A stretch of 50,015 bases of DNA, taken from positions 1-50,015 of the forward strand of contig JADLGE010000011.1 of the NCBI GenBank assembly GCA_020849475.1. Direction: 5' to 3'. The position numbers and the translations under genes were made by a program. Positions 39,680-48,065 of the stretch are shown here, one piece after another; position 1 is the first letter of the stretch, and every line of letters starts with the position of its first letter. Below the pieces are notes generated by a model, which saw only the letters and a program-made list of their open reading frames with translations, was not told the DNA's origin and ran no database searches. The stretch is from Gammaproteobacteria bacterium (GTDB lineage: Bacteria > Pseudomonadota > Gammaproteobacteria > Ga0077536).

Positions 39680-39758
39680 GTTTCGCCTCAGGCGAAACAG
39701 GCCTGACAAGAACAAAAACCAGCCGTCAGGCACGTGAAGTAAAACGAAAGCGCTCGTT
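39680..39758 (+). other. Structured 5' leader of porin mRNA
   Basis: Three perfect stems are seen: GTTTCGCC/GGCGAAAC (39680-39687 with 39691-39698, three-base loop), GCCTGAC/GTCAGGC (39701-39707 with 39725-39731, unpaired A-rich loop) and AACGA/TCGTT (39743-39747 with 39754-39758). This may stabilise the mRNA or be a target for small RNA or protein control. Confidence 0.6.
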
Positions 39759-39805
39759 GTGGGTCCTGCAAATTGAGCCTTAGTCCTTAGAGTTAGGAGG
39801 AAGTG

Positions 39806-41134
39806 ATGGCGATACAAAATTCCAAGACCAAGATTGCTGCGGCAGTCGGTGCAGCTGCGCTTGGCGCAGGTCTGGCCGCGCCCGCCGGTGCAGTCGTGGT
39901 CGTCGGTGGCGACAACGGTTGGGAAGTGAGCTTCGACGGTAACGTCAACGCTTTCTACACGGTTGGCGACTATGACAAAGGCTACGTGACCGAAGCCGCC
40001 GACAAGACCAGCAGCCGAGTTCATTCGGGCTTCCTGCCGGCCTTCTTCAGCTTCAACGTCAAGTCACCGACCATCGACGGCATGACCGGCAGCGCACGCA
40101 TCAGCTTCGCGCCGACCATCCAGACCGGTGGCACCAAGACCCAGTTCTCTTCGCAGTCGGGCAATGTCGGCCCGGTGCCGGGCATCGGTGGTGCAACCAT
40201 TGATACTCGTGAAGTCGTCGCCAACCTGTCCGGCGGTTTCGGTGAAGTGAGCTTCGGCCGCACGCTGTCACTGTTCGGCCGCAACGCCATCCTGAACGAC
40301 ATGACGCTGTTCGGCGTCGGCTTCGCACCGGGCGCCGATTCTTTCGGTTCCGTGACCTTCGGCCGCGTCGGCCATGGTTACACCTACCCCGATTTCGCAG
40401 CCCGCTTCCAGTACACCACCCCGGTGGTGAATGGCTTCCAGATCGCTTTCGGCGTGTATGACCCGGCCACCATCTCGGGCGTGACCGCCTATGGCGTGCC
40501 GAACAGCGGCACCGGCAGCCTGCTCGACGAAGCCGATACCCCGCGCTTCGAAGGTGAAATGAGCTACTCGACGGCGTTCACCGGCGGTAACTTCAAGGCT
40601 TGGGTCGACGGCCTGTGGCAGGACGTGACCTCGAGCTGCCATGGCAAGATCTTCGCTGTCGGTACGGCCAATGCGCGTTGCGGCGACATCAGCACCCATG
40701 CGTGGGGCGCTGGTACCAAGATCGGCTACATGGGCTTCGAATTCGTCGGTTACTACCACGACAGCGAAGGCCTGGGTCTGACCGCGCAGTTCAACCAGAA
40801 CGCAGTGTGGTTCGACGCTAGCGGCAACGTTCGTGAGCGCAAGGGCGACGGTTACTACCTGCAGGGCACCTACACCTTCAACGGCAAGACCAAGCTTGGC
40901 GTGTCGTATGGCGAAGGCAACCTCCAGTCCATCGACAACGATGTGCTGAGCGTCGCTGCCAACGGTGTGAGCGGCCATGTCGAGCGTCAGCTGTGGACTG
41001 TCGGCGTCTATCATGATGTCAGCAGCTGGCTGCGCCTGATTGCGGAGTACAACCATGGCTCGCTGAACAACAGCACGCCTGGCCACAACCCCGAAGCGAA
41101 TACGTTCAGCGTCGGCAGCTTCCTGTTCTGGTAA
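39806..41134 (+). CDS. Outer membrane porin
   Basis: The 442-residue product has a signal peptide (about 29 residues, ending APAGA) and a barrel-type sequence rich in Gly, Ser, Thr and aromatic residues, with alternating strands, GFGEVSFGRTLSLFGR (like general porins) and a final SFLFW. It is probably a major diffusion porin of about 16 strands. The ATG at 39806 follows AGGAGGA; the GTG just before it (39803) is in frame but less likely. It has its own promoter and terminator and its codon use is very even, both signs of high expression. Confidence 0.9.
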   Translation: MAIQNSKTKIAAAVGAAALGAGLAAPAGAVVVVGGDNGWEVSFDGNVNAFYTVGDYDKGYVTEAADKTSSRVHSGFLPAFFSFNVKSPTIDGMTGSARISFAPTIQTGGTKTQFSSQSGNVGPVPGIGGATIDTREVVANLSGGFGEVSFGRTLSLFGRNAILNDMTLFGVGFAPGADSFGSVTFGRVGHGYTYPDFAARFQYTTPVVNGFQIAFGVYDPATISGVTAYGVPNSGTGSLLDEADTPRFEGEMSYSTAFTGGNFKAWVDGLWQDVTSSCHGKIFAVGTANARCGDISTHAWGAGTKIGYMGFEFVGYYHDSEGLGLTAQFNQNAVWFDASGNVRERKGDGYYLQGTYTFNGKTKLGVSYGEGNLQSIDNDVLSVAANGVSGHVERQLWTVGVYHDVSSWLRLIAEYNHGSLNNSTPGHNPEANTFSVGSFLFW

Positions 41135-41166
41135 GCATCGCCGCACTGCGCTAGTCGCGAAGAAGA

Positions 41167-41196
41167 GGCGCATCCCTGGATGCGCCTTTTTTTTGT
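41167..41196 (+). terminator. Rho-independent terminator of porin gene
   Basis: AGGCGCATCC (41167-41176) pairs with GGATGCGCCT (41179-41188), followed by a run of eight T bases that starts within the stem end. It lies 33 bases after the porin stop and is a textbook intrinsic terminator. Confidence 0.92.
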
Positions 41197-41247
41197 GCCG
41201 CAGGAGATCCGCAGGACCTTGAATGGTCAAAGCGTTCGAGCGCTGGC

Positions 41248-41253
41248 TATAAT
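41248..41253 (+). promoter_or_regulatory. Candidate minus-10 (TATAAT) for SHOCT-domain gene
   Basis: A perfect TATAAT lies 40 bases before the ATG at 41293. TGGTCA at 41224-41229 is a possible minus-35 with an 18-base spacer (four of six matches). It follows the porin terminator, so a fresh promoter is needed here. Confidence 0.5.
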
Positions 41254-41292
41254 GCCGCCGCCCGCCCCATTCCGTTCGGCGCCACCATATCC

Positions 41293-42267
41293 ATGAAAAG
41301 ACATCCCTTGAATCTCGTTTGGCTGCGAGCCCTGTTCATATGCATCGCGGCCCTCGCGCTGCCGCTGCCGGCGAGCGCGCTCGATCTCCTGCCGAATATT
41401 TTCGACAAGCCAACCGTCACCGCCACCATCTGGGAGCAGAACGAACAATTCGTTCGACTGGTCGCCATCGAAGACAAGGCCACGCTCAACAGTCACCCCA
41501 TTGCGCTCGACCCAGTCGAAGTTGAGCAGGCGTTGGCTTCTTTGCAGTTGTGGACCAAGGGCGGTGTGTTTCGCGATGAACAGTCCCTGCCGGTCTATTC
41601 CAAGGGCCAGGCGGGCACTATCGCGCGCTATCTGGTGGATGCACTCAACAAGGCTTCGCCCAATGAAGACGTGATTTTCAACATCCGCAGCTATGCGGAT
41701 GTGTTGCTGTCGGTGGGGCGCGAACGGGAGTGGACCACCGGCCGCGTGTTTTACAAGGACGGCAAGCTCAACCTCATCATCGGCGAATATCAGAAGCGCA
41801 TCGACAAGGGCAAGAAGAACGTCGAAGGCTCTTTCGGTGTGACGGACGATTATCGCGATGTGAATTTCGATATTGCCGGGCGGCGCAGCAAGGGTCACAT
41901 GCCCGGGCGGATCGTCAACACCGCGGGTGTCGAGCACGGCGGCGCCGATCGCGCCGACTGGGTGGCGATAGAAGTATTGAAAGCGGCCAAAGCGTATCGC
42001 GATACTCAGACCCCGGTCGCGGCACGCAAAGAAGAAGAGAAGGTGCGCAACGAGGCGGCCAAGCTCACGCTGGAGCGCCGCGAAATGCGCGAAGAAATGG
42101 CGCGCATGCGCAAGGAGCTCAAGACCCTGCAGGACAGTGGCGCGGGCAAGGCAACGGCGCAACCGCTGGAAGAGCGGCTCGCCAAATTGCAGCAGCTGCT
42201 CGACAAGGGCTTGATCTCCGCGGATGACTTCAAGCGCCGCAAGGCCGCCATTCTCGACGAGATCTGA
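41293..42267 (+). CDS. Exported protein with C-terminal SHOCT-like domain
   Basis: The 324-residue product has a signal peptide (ALFICIAALALPLPASA), a central domain of unknown type (about 30-230) with IWEQNEQFVRLVAIED and a VGREREWTTGRVFYKDGKL block, a charged coiled-coil region (about 240-280, many Glu, Arg and Lys), and a SHOCT-like end: LEERLAKLQQLLDKGLISAD followed by FKRRKAAIL. SHOCT domains are short C-terminal helices of unknown function, often in oligomeric or membrane-linked proteins. The pattern fits a periplasmic protein that forms multimers. I do not recognise the central family. Confidence 0.75.
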   Translation: MKRHPLNLVWLRALFICIAALALPLPASALDLLPNIFDKPTVTATIWEQNEQFVRLVAIEDKATLNSHPIALDPVEVEQALASLQLWTKGGVFRDEQSLPVYSKGQAGTIARYLVDALNKASPNEDVIFNIRSYADVLLSVGREREWTTGRVFYKDGKLNLIIGEYQKRIDKGKKNVEGSFGVTDDYRDVNFDIAGRRSKGHMPGRIVNTAGVEHGGADRADWVAIEVLKAAKAYRDTQTPVAARKEEEKVRNEAAKLTLERREMREEMARMRKELKTLQDSGAGKATAQPLEERLAKLQQLLDKGLISADDFKRRKAAILDEI

Positions 42268-42282
42268 GCGGTAACCGACGCA

Positions 42283-43290
42283 TTGTCGAATGTGATCACG
42301 GGACAGCACACCAGCTTGCGTCAACTCCATCCAGCGCTCGCGGCGCACACCACGCTGCAACTCGAGGTCGGTGACGGCCATCGTCTCCATGTAGAACGCT
42401 GTGGCACCCCGGGCGCGATTCCCGTGGTGTTCCTGCATGGCGGTCCGGGCTCGGGATGCAAGCCCGATCATCGTCAGTTCTTTGCGCCAGACGCTTACGA
42501 CATCGTGCTCTTCGACCAGCGGGGCGCGGGGCGCTCGACGCCCTACGCCGGCGTCGAGCACAACCATACGCCAGCGCTGATCGCCGACATGGAGCGAATT
42601 CGCGAGCAGCTCGGGCTCGAGCAATGGGTGGTGTTCGGCGGCTCGTGGGGCGCGACGCTGGCCTTGGCCTATGCCGAGACCCATCCCCAGAGGGTGTTGG
42701 GCCTGGTGTTGCGCGGCAGTTTTCTGGCGCGTCAGCGCGATTTTGCGTGGTTCGCCGGAGACGGCGCCAATCGCCTGTTACCCATGCAATGGCAACGCTT
42801 TGTCGACAACGTCGGTGTAGCGGTGGACGAGTCGTTGATTGCGCATTTGCATGATGCGGTGTTCTCGCAAGACCGCGCGGTGGTTGAACGGGCCGCGCGC
42901 GCCTGGGATGCGTGGTCGACCGCGGTCGTGATGTTCTCGCTCGACGGCGCCGGAGGGGACGGCGGCGCCAGCGAAGTGAACAGCGCCATCGCCAAGTGTC
43001 GCATCGAAATGCACTACGCCGCGCACCGCTATTTCCTGGAAGAGAATCAACTGCTGCGCGATGCGCATCGCTTGCCGCGCGTGCCGACCACCATCATCCA
43101 CGGTGCGCGCGATCTGACCTGCACGGCTGAGGCCGGCTGGTCCTTGCACCGCGCCATCGCCGGTTCTCGGCTGGAAATTCTGCGCACCGCCGGGCATCTT
43201 TCCAGCGAAACGCCGATGGTGGATGCGCTGGTGCGCGCCGCCGATGAAATGGCTGTCGCCATCGGTGGCACGCGCACCAAGCTGCGCTGA
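42283..43290 (+). CDS. pip: Proline iminopeptidase
   Basis: The enzyme removes N-terminal proline from peptides in the cytoplasm. The 335-residue alpha/beta hydrolase has the oxyanion HGGPG at residues 52-56, FDQRGAGRS, nucleophile Ser121 in GGSWG, the acid in HGARDLTC and the histidine in TAGHLSSE. This matches peptidase family S33. The start TTG 42283 gives MSNVITGQHT; a GTG three codons later is also possible. The gene lies 15 bases after the SHOCT gene and 15 bases before folP, though neither has an obvious tie to it. Confidence 0.92.
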   Translation: MSNVITGQHTSLRQLHPALAAHTTLQLEVGDGHRLHVERCGTPGAIPVVFLHGGPGSGCKPDHRQFFAPDAYDIVLFDQRGAGRSTPYAGVEHNHTPALIADMERIREQLGLEQWVVFGGSWGATLALAYAETHPQRVLGLVLRGSFLARQRDFAWFAGDGANRLLPMQWQRFVDNVGVAVDESLIAHLHDAVFSQDRAVVERAARAWDAWSTAVVMFSLDGAGGDGGASEVNSAIAKCRIEMHYAAHRYFLEENQLLRDAHRLPRVPTTIIHGARDLTCTAEAGWSLHRAIAGSRLEILRTAGHLSSETPMVDALVRAADEMAVAIGGTRTKLR

Positions 43291-43305
43291 GAGGCGAGCG
43301 ATTCG

Positions 43306-44148
43306 ATGTTCGCTATCGCCGACGATGAGCAACGCCCGACACTGATGGGCATCTTGAATGTCACACCCGACAGCTTTTCCGACGGTGGCCAGTACCTGCA
43401 ACTCGAGGCCGCGTGTGTCGCCGCCGAGCGCATGGTTGCCGACGGCGCCGATATCATCGACATCGGTGGCGAATCGACTCGCCCCGGGGCGCCGGCGGTC
43501 GACGCCGAGACCCAGATCGCGCGCGTGCTGCCAGTGGTGCGTACCTTGCGACAGGCGTTGCCGGAACGCGTGCTGCTGAGTGTCGATACCCGCAGTGCAA
43601 AAGTAGCGGACGCGGTGCTGTCCGCCGGCGCGCGCATCATCAACGATGTCGCGGCGGGGCGTGAAGCCGGCATGCTGGACATCGTTGCCGCCCACGGTGC
43701 CGGCATCATTCTCATGCACATGCAGGGCACGCCCGAGACCATGCAGCAGGCGCCGCATTACGTCGATGTGGTGAGGGAAGTGCACGAGTTTCTGCTCGGG
43801 CGCGCGGTGGCGGCGCAAGCCGCGGGGATCCCGCGCTCAGCCATTGCGCTCGACCCCGGCATCGGCTTCGGCAAAAGTCGCGCCCACAATCTCGCCTTGC
43901 TGGGCGCGCTCGGCGAGCTCGCCGCCGGTGACTATGCGGTATTGCTCGGCACCAGCCGCAAACGCTTCATGGGCGCCATCTGCAGCGAGACCAATCCTGC
44001 TGAACTACTCGGTGCGACCTGCGCAACCACCGCCCTGGCGGTGGAGGCGGGCGTGCGCATCGTGCGCGTGCACGATGTGAAGGCCAACCGTCAGGCGGCC
44101 GACGTGGCGTGGGCCATACAACAGCAGCGCCGTCGCGGCGACCACTGA
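43306..44148 (+). CDS. folP: Dihydropteroate synthase
   Basis: FolP joins para-aminobenzoate and 6-hydroxymethyl-dihydropterin diphosphate in folate synthesis. The 280-residue TIM barrel has LMGILNVTPDSFSDGG near the N-terminus, ADIIDIGGESTRPGA, SVDTRSAKVADA, MHMQGTP, LDPGIGFGK, GTSRKRFMG and the end RIVRVHDV, all characteristic. It is usual length. The stop TGA at 44146-44148 directly abuts the stop of the convergent pqqE gene with no base between. In many genomes folP is next to ftsH or glmM, not here. Confidence 0.97.
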   Translation: MFAIADDEQRPTLMGILNVTPDSFSDGGQYLQLEAACVAAERMVADGADIIDIGGESTRPGAPAVDAETQIARVLPVVRTLRQALPERVLLSVDTRSAKVADAVLSAGARIINDVAAGREAGMLDIVAAHGAGIILMHMQGTPETMQQAPHYVDVVREVHEFLLGRAVAAQAAGIPRSAIALDPGIGFGKSRAHNLALLGALGELAAGDYAVLLGTSRKRFMGAICSETNPAELLGATCATTALAVEAGVRIVRVHDVKANRQAADVAWAIQQQRRRGDH

Positions 44149-45294
44149 TCAGGATTCGACGGGCGGGCTCAGTGCACGCGAATTGCGTGAGTTGCGGAAC
44201 ACCAGTGGTTGCGCCGGCGCCGAACTGCCGGCAAGGCTGGCAATCCGCTCGACTTCAGCACGCAATTGCCCATGCCGCGGTGATTTTGAGCAGACCGGGT
44301 CAGTCGCGGTCGCGTCACCGGTCATCATGTAAGCCTGGCAGCGGCAGCCGCCGAAATCCTTGGTCTTGTCGGGGCAACTGCGACACGGCTCCTGCATCCA
44401 CTCGAAGCCGCGAAAATGCTGGAAGGCCGATGAGTGCGACCAGATCTCCTCTATGGATTGGTCGCGCACATTGGGAAACGTGAGCCCGGGCAATTGCTGG
44501 GCGGCATGACAGGGCAGGGCAGTGCCATCGGGAGCGATGGTCAGAAAGATTGAACCCCAACCGTTCATGCAAGCCTTGGGGCGTTCTTCGTAATAGTCCG
44601 GCACCACGTAAATGATCTTCATGCGGTCTTTCATCATTTCCTGGTAACGCCGCGCCACGGCCTCGGCATTGCGCAGTTGTTCGCGCGTCGGCAGCAGCGC
44701 ATCGAGATTCAGTTTCGACCAACCGTAATACTGGGTGCTCGCCAGCTCGACGAAATCGGCCTTGAGGTCGATGGTCATGCGGATGATGTCTTCGATCTGA
44801 TCGATGTTCTGTCGGTGGATGACGATGTTCAGCACCATCGGGTAGCCGTGCGCCTTCACTGCCCGTGCCATGTCGAGCTTGTGCTGGAAGCTCGCCGTGC
44901 CGCCAAGAAAATTGTTCAGTTCTTCAGAGCTCGCCTGGAAGCTGACCTGGATGTGATCGAGCCCGGCCTGTTTGAAACGCGCCACGCGCTCCTCGTCCAT
45001 GCCGACGCCGGAGGTGATGAGGTTGCTGTAGTAGCCGAGGCGCCGCGCTTCGCCAATCAGTTCTTCCAGGTCGTGACGCAGCAGCGGTTCGCCGCCGGAG
45101 AAACCGAGTTGCATGGCGCCCAGCTGGCGCGCTTCGTTCAACACCCGCATCCAGTCGGCGGTCGAGAGTTCATCGCTGCGCCGCGCGAAATCGACCGGGT
45201 TCGAGCAGTACGGACACTGTAATGGGCAGCGGTAGGTCAGCTCAGCCAGCAGCCACAAAGGGCGGCCGGAAATGTCAGAGGGTAATCCAGCCAT
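44149..45294 (-). CDS. pqqE: PQQ biosynthesis radical SAM enzyme PqqE
   Basis: PqqE, with PqqD as peptide chaperone, links Glu and Tyr of PqqA, the first committed step in PQQ formation. The 381-residue radical SAM/SPASM enzyme has CPLQCPYC (the CX3CX2C cluster site), FSGGEPLLR, and the C-terminal SPASM region with [26 protein letters not shown] and [13 protein letters not shown] 45294 is chosen because [20 protein letters not shown] is the usual start; a longer frame to 45333 adds 13 residues. It overlaps pqqD by 20 bases. Confidence 0.97.
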   Translation of the reverse strand: MAGLPSDISGRPLWLLAELTYRCPLQCPYCSNPVDFARRSDELSTADWMRVLNEARQLGAMQLGFSGGEPLLRHDLEELIGEARRLGYYSNLITSGVGMDEERVARFKQAGLDHIQVSFQASSEELNNFLGGTASFQHKLDMARAVKAHGYPMVLNIVIHRQNIDQIEDIIRMTIDLKADFVELASTQYYGWSKLNLDALLPTREQLRNAEAVARRYQEMMKDRMKIIYVVPDYYEERPKACMNGWGSIFLTIAPDGTALPCHAAQQLPGLTFPNVRDQSIEEIWSHSSAFQHFRGFEWMQEPCRSCPDKTKDFGGCRCQAYMMTGDATATDPVCSKSPRHGQLRAEVERIASLAGSSAPAQPLVFRNSRNSRALSPPVES

Positions 45295-45547
45295 TGCTCT
45301 GCGCCTGTGCGAGAAAATTGCGGACGTCGTCATCGAGCGGCGCGCCGCCGAAAGCGGCCTTCAGTTCGTCGATGATGACGGCGATGCTGCGCTGACCGTC
45401 GACCCGTTTGAGAATCTCACCGGCGCTGCCGCTGAGCTTCACCATGCCTTCGGGATAGAGCAGCACATGAGCTGCCTGGGCGGGCTCCCATTGAAAGCGA
45501 TACATCGTTTTCAATGCGGGCACGCGCTGGTCTGGCGTGTCGTTCAT
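45275..45547 (-). CDS. pqqD: PQQ biosynthesis protein PqqD
   Basis: PqqD binds the PqqA precursor and presents it to PqqE. The 90-residue product carries the family pattern: [40 protein letters not shown] and a final winged-helix part. The ATG at 45547 overlaps the pqqC stop as ATGA; a longer frame to 45622 would run into pqqC and is not used. Length is close to the 90-95 residues usual for the family. The gene is intact. Confidence 0.95.
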   Translation of the reverse strand: MNDTPDQRVPALKTMYRFQWEPAQAAHVLLYPEGMVKLSGSAGEILKRVDGQRSIAVIIDELKAAFGGAPLDDDVRNFLAQAQSNGWITL

Positions 45548-46305
45548 GGCCTTTCCTCGCAGCCGCGATAGGGTGGCATGTCGGCCACATAGGCCATCCA
45601 CATCGCGTCCAGCATGGTCCACAGGATGTCGAGCTTGAGCTGAAGGATATTGAGCGCGTAGTGCTGCTCGGTGCGGGTGGCGAAATGCTCGAGGGTCACG
45701 GCGAGGCCGTGTTGCACATCGCGCCGCGCCTCGCCCAAGCGCTTGCGGAAATATTCATAGCCACGCGCGTCTATCCACGGGTAGGCGGCGGGCCAGTTGT
45801 CGAGGCGGCGCTGGTGTATCTCGGGCGCGAACATCTCGGTCAGGGATGAGCAGGCGGCTTCCTGCCAGCTCGCCGCGCGCGCGAAGTTCACGTAAGCGTC
45901 GACGGCGAAGCGTACGCCCGGCAGCACGTGACGCTCGTCCTGCACTTCTTCGCGCGTGAGGCCGACCGCCTCGCCAAGGCGCAGCCAGGCCTCGATGCCG
46001 CCTTCGTCGCCGCTGTGGCCGTCATGGTCGACGATGCGTTGCACCCACAGGCGGCGCGCATCGCGATCACGACAGTTGGCCAGCACCGCCGCGTCTTTGA
46101 CGGGAATGCTGGTCTGGTAGTAGTAGCGGTTGGCAACCCAGCCCTGGATGGCGGCGCGGTCGAGGCCACCGCTGTTCATGCGCAGGTGAAAGGGATGGTT
46201 GATATGGTAGAACTTCTGCTTGGCACGCAGCTGTGCCTCGAATTCGGTGCGTGACCACGGCGCAGCGTCGGTGATCGGAGGCTGCTTGACGGCGAACTGG
46301 ACCAC
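45544..46305 (-). CDS. pqqC: Pyrroloquinoline-quinone synthase PqqC
   Basis: PqqC carries out the last, eight-electron oxidation and ring closure that gives PQQ. The 253-residue all-helical protein shows the family blocks [53 protein letters not shown] and [13 protein letters not shown] with the substrate-binding His, Tyr and Arg residues. It starts at GTG 46305, 96 bases downstream of the pqqA stop. A pqqB gene would normally stand in between but is absent. Length matches the family (about 250). Confidence 0.97.
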   Translation of the reverse strand: MVQFAVKQPPITDAAPWSRTEFEAQLRAKQKFYHINHPFHLRMNSGGLDRAAIQGWVANRYYYQTSIPVKDAAVLANCRDRDARRLWVQRIVDHDGHSGDEGGIEAWLRLGEAVGLTREEVQDERHVLPGVRFAVDAYVNFARAASWQEAACSSLTEMFAPEIHQRRLDNWPAAYPWIDARGYEYFRKRLGEARRDVQHGLAVTLEHFATRTEQHYALNILQLKLDILWTMLDAMWMAYVADMPPYRGCEERP

Positions 46306-46369
46306 GGGGCGGGTTTCCTGGGGCTGTCTTATGAGAGGGCGAAACGATGCAGCGCCCGCGGCAAGACCT

Positions 46370-46389
46370 GGGGTCGCGTGAGCGACCCC
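46370..46389 (-). terminator. Hairpin between pqqA and pqqC
   Basis: GGGGTCGC (46370-46377) pairs with GCGACCCC (46382-46389) around GTGA: eight perfect pairs, all but one G-C. It stands in the 96-base gap after pqqA. In several bacteria pqqA mRNA is far more abundant than the rest of the operon; a partial terminator or RNA-end protector here would give that result. There is no strong U tract. Confidence 0.65.
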
Positions 46390-46401
46390 GGTCCCGGTAC
46401 A

Positions 46402-46476
46402 TTAACGGTTGTTGATGTACATGGTCACTTCGAAACCGAAGCGAACATCGTTGTAGGAAGGTGTTTCCCACTGCAT
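46402..46476 (-). CDS. pqqA: PQQ precursor peptide PqqA
   Basis: This 24-residue peptide is the substrate from which PQQ is cut out. Reading 46476 to 46402 on the minus strand gives ATG, 23 further codons and TAA. The peptide opens MQWETPSYNDVRF and ends GFEVTMYINNR; Glu16 and Tyr20 stand in the E-x3-Y pattern whose side chains become PQQ. A GGGAG ribosome site lies eight bases upstream of ATG 46476. It is 96 bases upstream of pqqC on the same strand. It is too short for routine gene calls but the motif is unmistakable. Confidence 0.95.
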   Translation of the reverse strand: MQWETPSYNDVRFGFEVTMYINNR

Positions 46477-46773
46477 GGCCTAGACTCCCAGCTTGTGGAT
46501 GAATGTCCAGAAACGTAAGTTTCTCCCCAGCCCCGAAGTCGATGAACCGCGGGGCCGCAAACGGCGAAGCAGTCAACGTGCCAAATGTGCCGCGGCAAAG
46601 GCGCCGATGACGAATTATTTTGGGTTTGTAAATGAAGTGCTTAAGCAAGCGTGGCGGTCGGGTTTCATCGGCCCGCGCGACGGAACCCACGCCCAGGTTG
46701 GCGCGCGCGTCATCACAGCCAGGGACATGGTTGTGAACAACCAATCTTCATGCGCGATGCGCGTGGCTCAGCC
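46477..46773. promoter_or_regulatory. Divergent intergenic region pqqA / H4MPT-type genes
   Basis: This 297-base gap lies between divergent transcripts and should hold both promoters. It includes an A/T-rich segment (about 46605-46640) that stands out from the GC-rich context and a small perfect hairpin GAAAC/GTTTC at 46510-46523. An open frame at 46493-46777 has no domain and is not supported. No consensus promoter pair was found. Confidence 0.5.
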
Positions 46774-47352
46774 ATGATCTTCGAAGGCGTGATCACCACC
46801 CGCAATGCCGATGGTGCGGCGCACATCACGCCCATGGGCTTTCGCCGCGATGCCGACTGCGTGCTGATTTCACCGTTCGTGCCATCGACCACGCTGGTCA
46901 ATCTGAAGCGCGACGGCCGCGCGGTGATGAACCTCACCGATGACGTCAGCGTCATCGCCGGTTGCCTGACCGGACGTCGCGACTGGCCGCTGCTGCGCGC
47001 GACGGTCATCGACGGCTGGCGGTTGCAGGACTGCCTGGCGCATATGGAACTGCAAGTGATGGACTGTAACGACGATGCGGAGCGCCCGCAGTTTCGCTGT
47101 CGCATCGCGCATCACGCCCAACACGGCGCGTTCCGTGGTTTCAATCGCGCCCAGGCCGCGGTGCTTGAAGCGGCGATTCTGTATTCGCGCCTCGATTGGC
47201 TGGCGCCCGACAAGCTCGCCGCTGAAATGGCGTATCTCGCCATCGCGGTGAACAAGACTGCCGGTGCCCGTGAGCGCATGGCCTGGGAGTGGCTGGTGGC
47301 GGCGATGGCCGACCATCCGCGCCATCGTCTCGAGCTCGGCGGCACAGCATGA
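46774..47352 (+). CDS. DUF447 family protein, H4MPT/methanofuran-linked
   Basis: The 192-residue product begins MIFEGVITTRNADGAAHITPMG and includes FVPSTTLVNLKRDGRAVMNL, read in family pattern, and AFNRAQ-like FRGFNRAQAAVLEA near the middle. DUF447 proteins are flavin-binding-like and occur beside tetrahydromethanopterin and methanofuran genes in archaea and methylotrophic bacteria; their exact reaction is unknown. The ATG 46774 gives the usual start; an ATG at 46750 would add eight residues. Its TGA overlaps the mfnB ATG, so the two are coupled. Confidence 0.87.
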   Translation: MIFEGVITTRNADGAAHITPMGFRRDADCVLISPFVPSTTLVNLKRDGRAVMNLTDDVSVIAGCLTGRRDWPLLRATVIDGWRLQDCLAHMELQVMDCNDDAERPQFRCRIAHHAQHGAFRGFNRAQAAVLEAAILYSRLDWLAPDKLAAEMAYLAIAVNKTAGARERMAWEWLVAAMADHPRHRLELGGTA

Positions 47353-48065
47353 ATGCCATGCTGGCGAGCGTGCGCAATCTCGATGAAGCGCGTATGGCGC
47401 TGGACGGCGGCTGTGACTGGCTGGACATCAAGGAGCCCGCGCAGGGCGCCTTGGGGCAAGTGGCGCTCGAAGTAGTGAGCGAGATAGTCGAACTCGCGGC
47501 GGCGCGCGTGCCGGTCAGCGCCACCATCGGCGATCGCTGGGACCAGGCCGCGACGATTCCCGACGCAGTCATCGCAATGAGCGCCACCGGCGTCGACTAT
47601 GTGAAAGTCGGGCTGCGCGCCCGTGGACTCTACGCTGCCACCCGGAGCGCCATGGGTGAGGCCTGTGCCGGCGCGCGCAAAGTCATCGCGGTGTGCATGG
47701 CCGAAGCGCCACCAACCCGCGCCGACATCGCATCACTGGCCGCCTGCGGCGTGCGCGGCGTGATGCTCGACACCATGGACAAACACGGGCCCGGCTTGAC
47801 GGGCTTGTTGGCGGATCAGGACCTGCGCGATTTCGTGTCTGCGGCGCGTGAGTGGCAGCTGCTCGTTGGCCTCGCCGGCAGACTCAAGCGCGAAGACATT
47901 GCGCGCCTCGCGCCTTGCGGCGCCGATTATCTTGGCTTTCGCAGTGCCTTGTGCGCGGCGGGTGAGCGTCGCGCGAGTCTCGATGCGCTAGCTTTCGCGG
48001 CCGTGCGTGCCGCTTTGAACCGCGCCCAAGTGCGCAACACGAACAATGCGAGTGAGGTGAACTGA
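47349..48065 (+). CDS. mfnB: (5-formylfuran-3-yl)methyl phosphate synthase
   Basis: MfnB makes the furan ring precursor of methanofuran from two glyceraldehyde 3-phosphate units. The 238-residue TIM-barrel protein (DUF556) has the Schiff-base lysine Lys28 in CDWLDIKEPAQGALG, VDYVKVGLRA, VMLDTMDK, LVGLAGRLKREDI and ADYLGFRSALC. In bacteria its presence points to methylofuran and tetrahydromethanopterin-linked formaldehyde oxidation. It overlaps DUF447 by four bases and shares one base with the pterin dehydratase gene, forming a three-gene unit. Confidence 0.92.
   Translation: MNAMLASVRNLDEARMALDGGCDWLDIKEPAQGALGQVALEVVSEIVELAAARVPVSATIGDRWDQAATIPDAVIAMSATGVDYVKVGLRARGLYAATRSAMGEACAGARKVIAVCMAEAPPTRADIASLAACGVRGVMLDTMDKHGPGLTGLLADQDLRDFVSAAREWQLLVGLAGRLKREDIARLAPCGADYLGFRSALCAAGERRASLDALAFAAVRAALNRAQVRNTNNASEVN

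Larger units (their letters stand above)
39500..39805. other. Intergenic region: terminator, promoter and structured porin leader
   Basis: This 306-base gap holds, in order, the rho-independent terminator of the aor operon (39572-39601), a near-consensus sigma-70 promoter (39614-39642), and a leader of about 155 bases with three hairpins (39680-39698, 39701-39731, 39743-39758) before the porin ribosome site AGGAGGA. No gene is seen. Confidence 0.8.

Noticed and set aside
46493..46777. 94-codon frame between pqqA and DUF447
   Set aside because: No domain; it overlaps the divergent promoter region and runs into the start of DUF447 in another frame.
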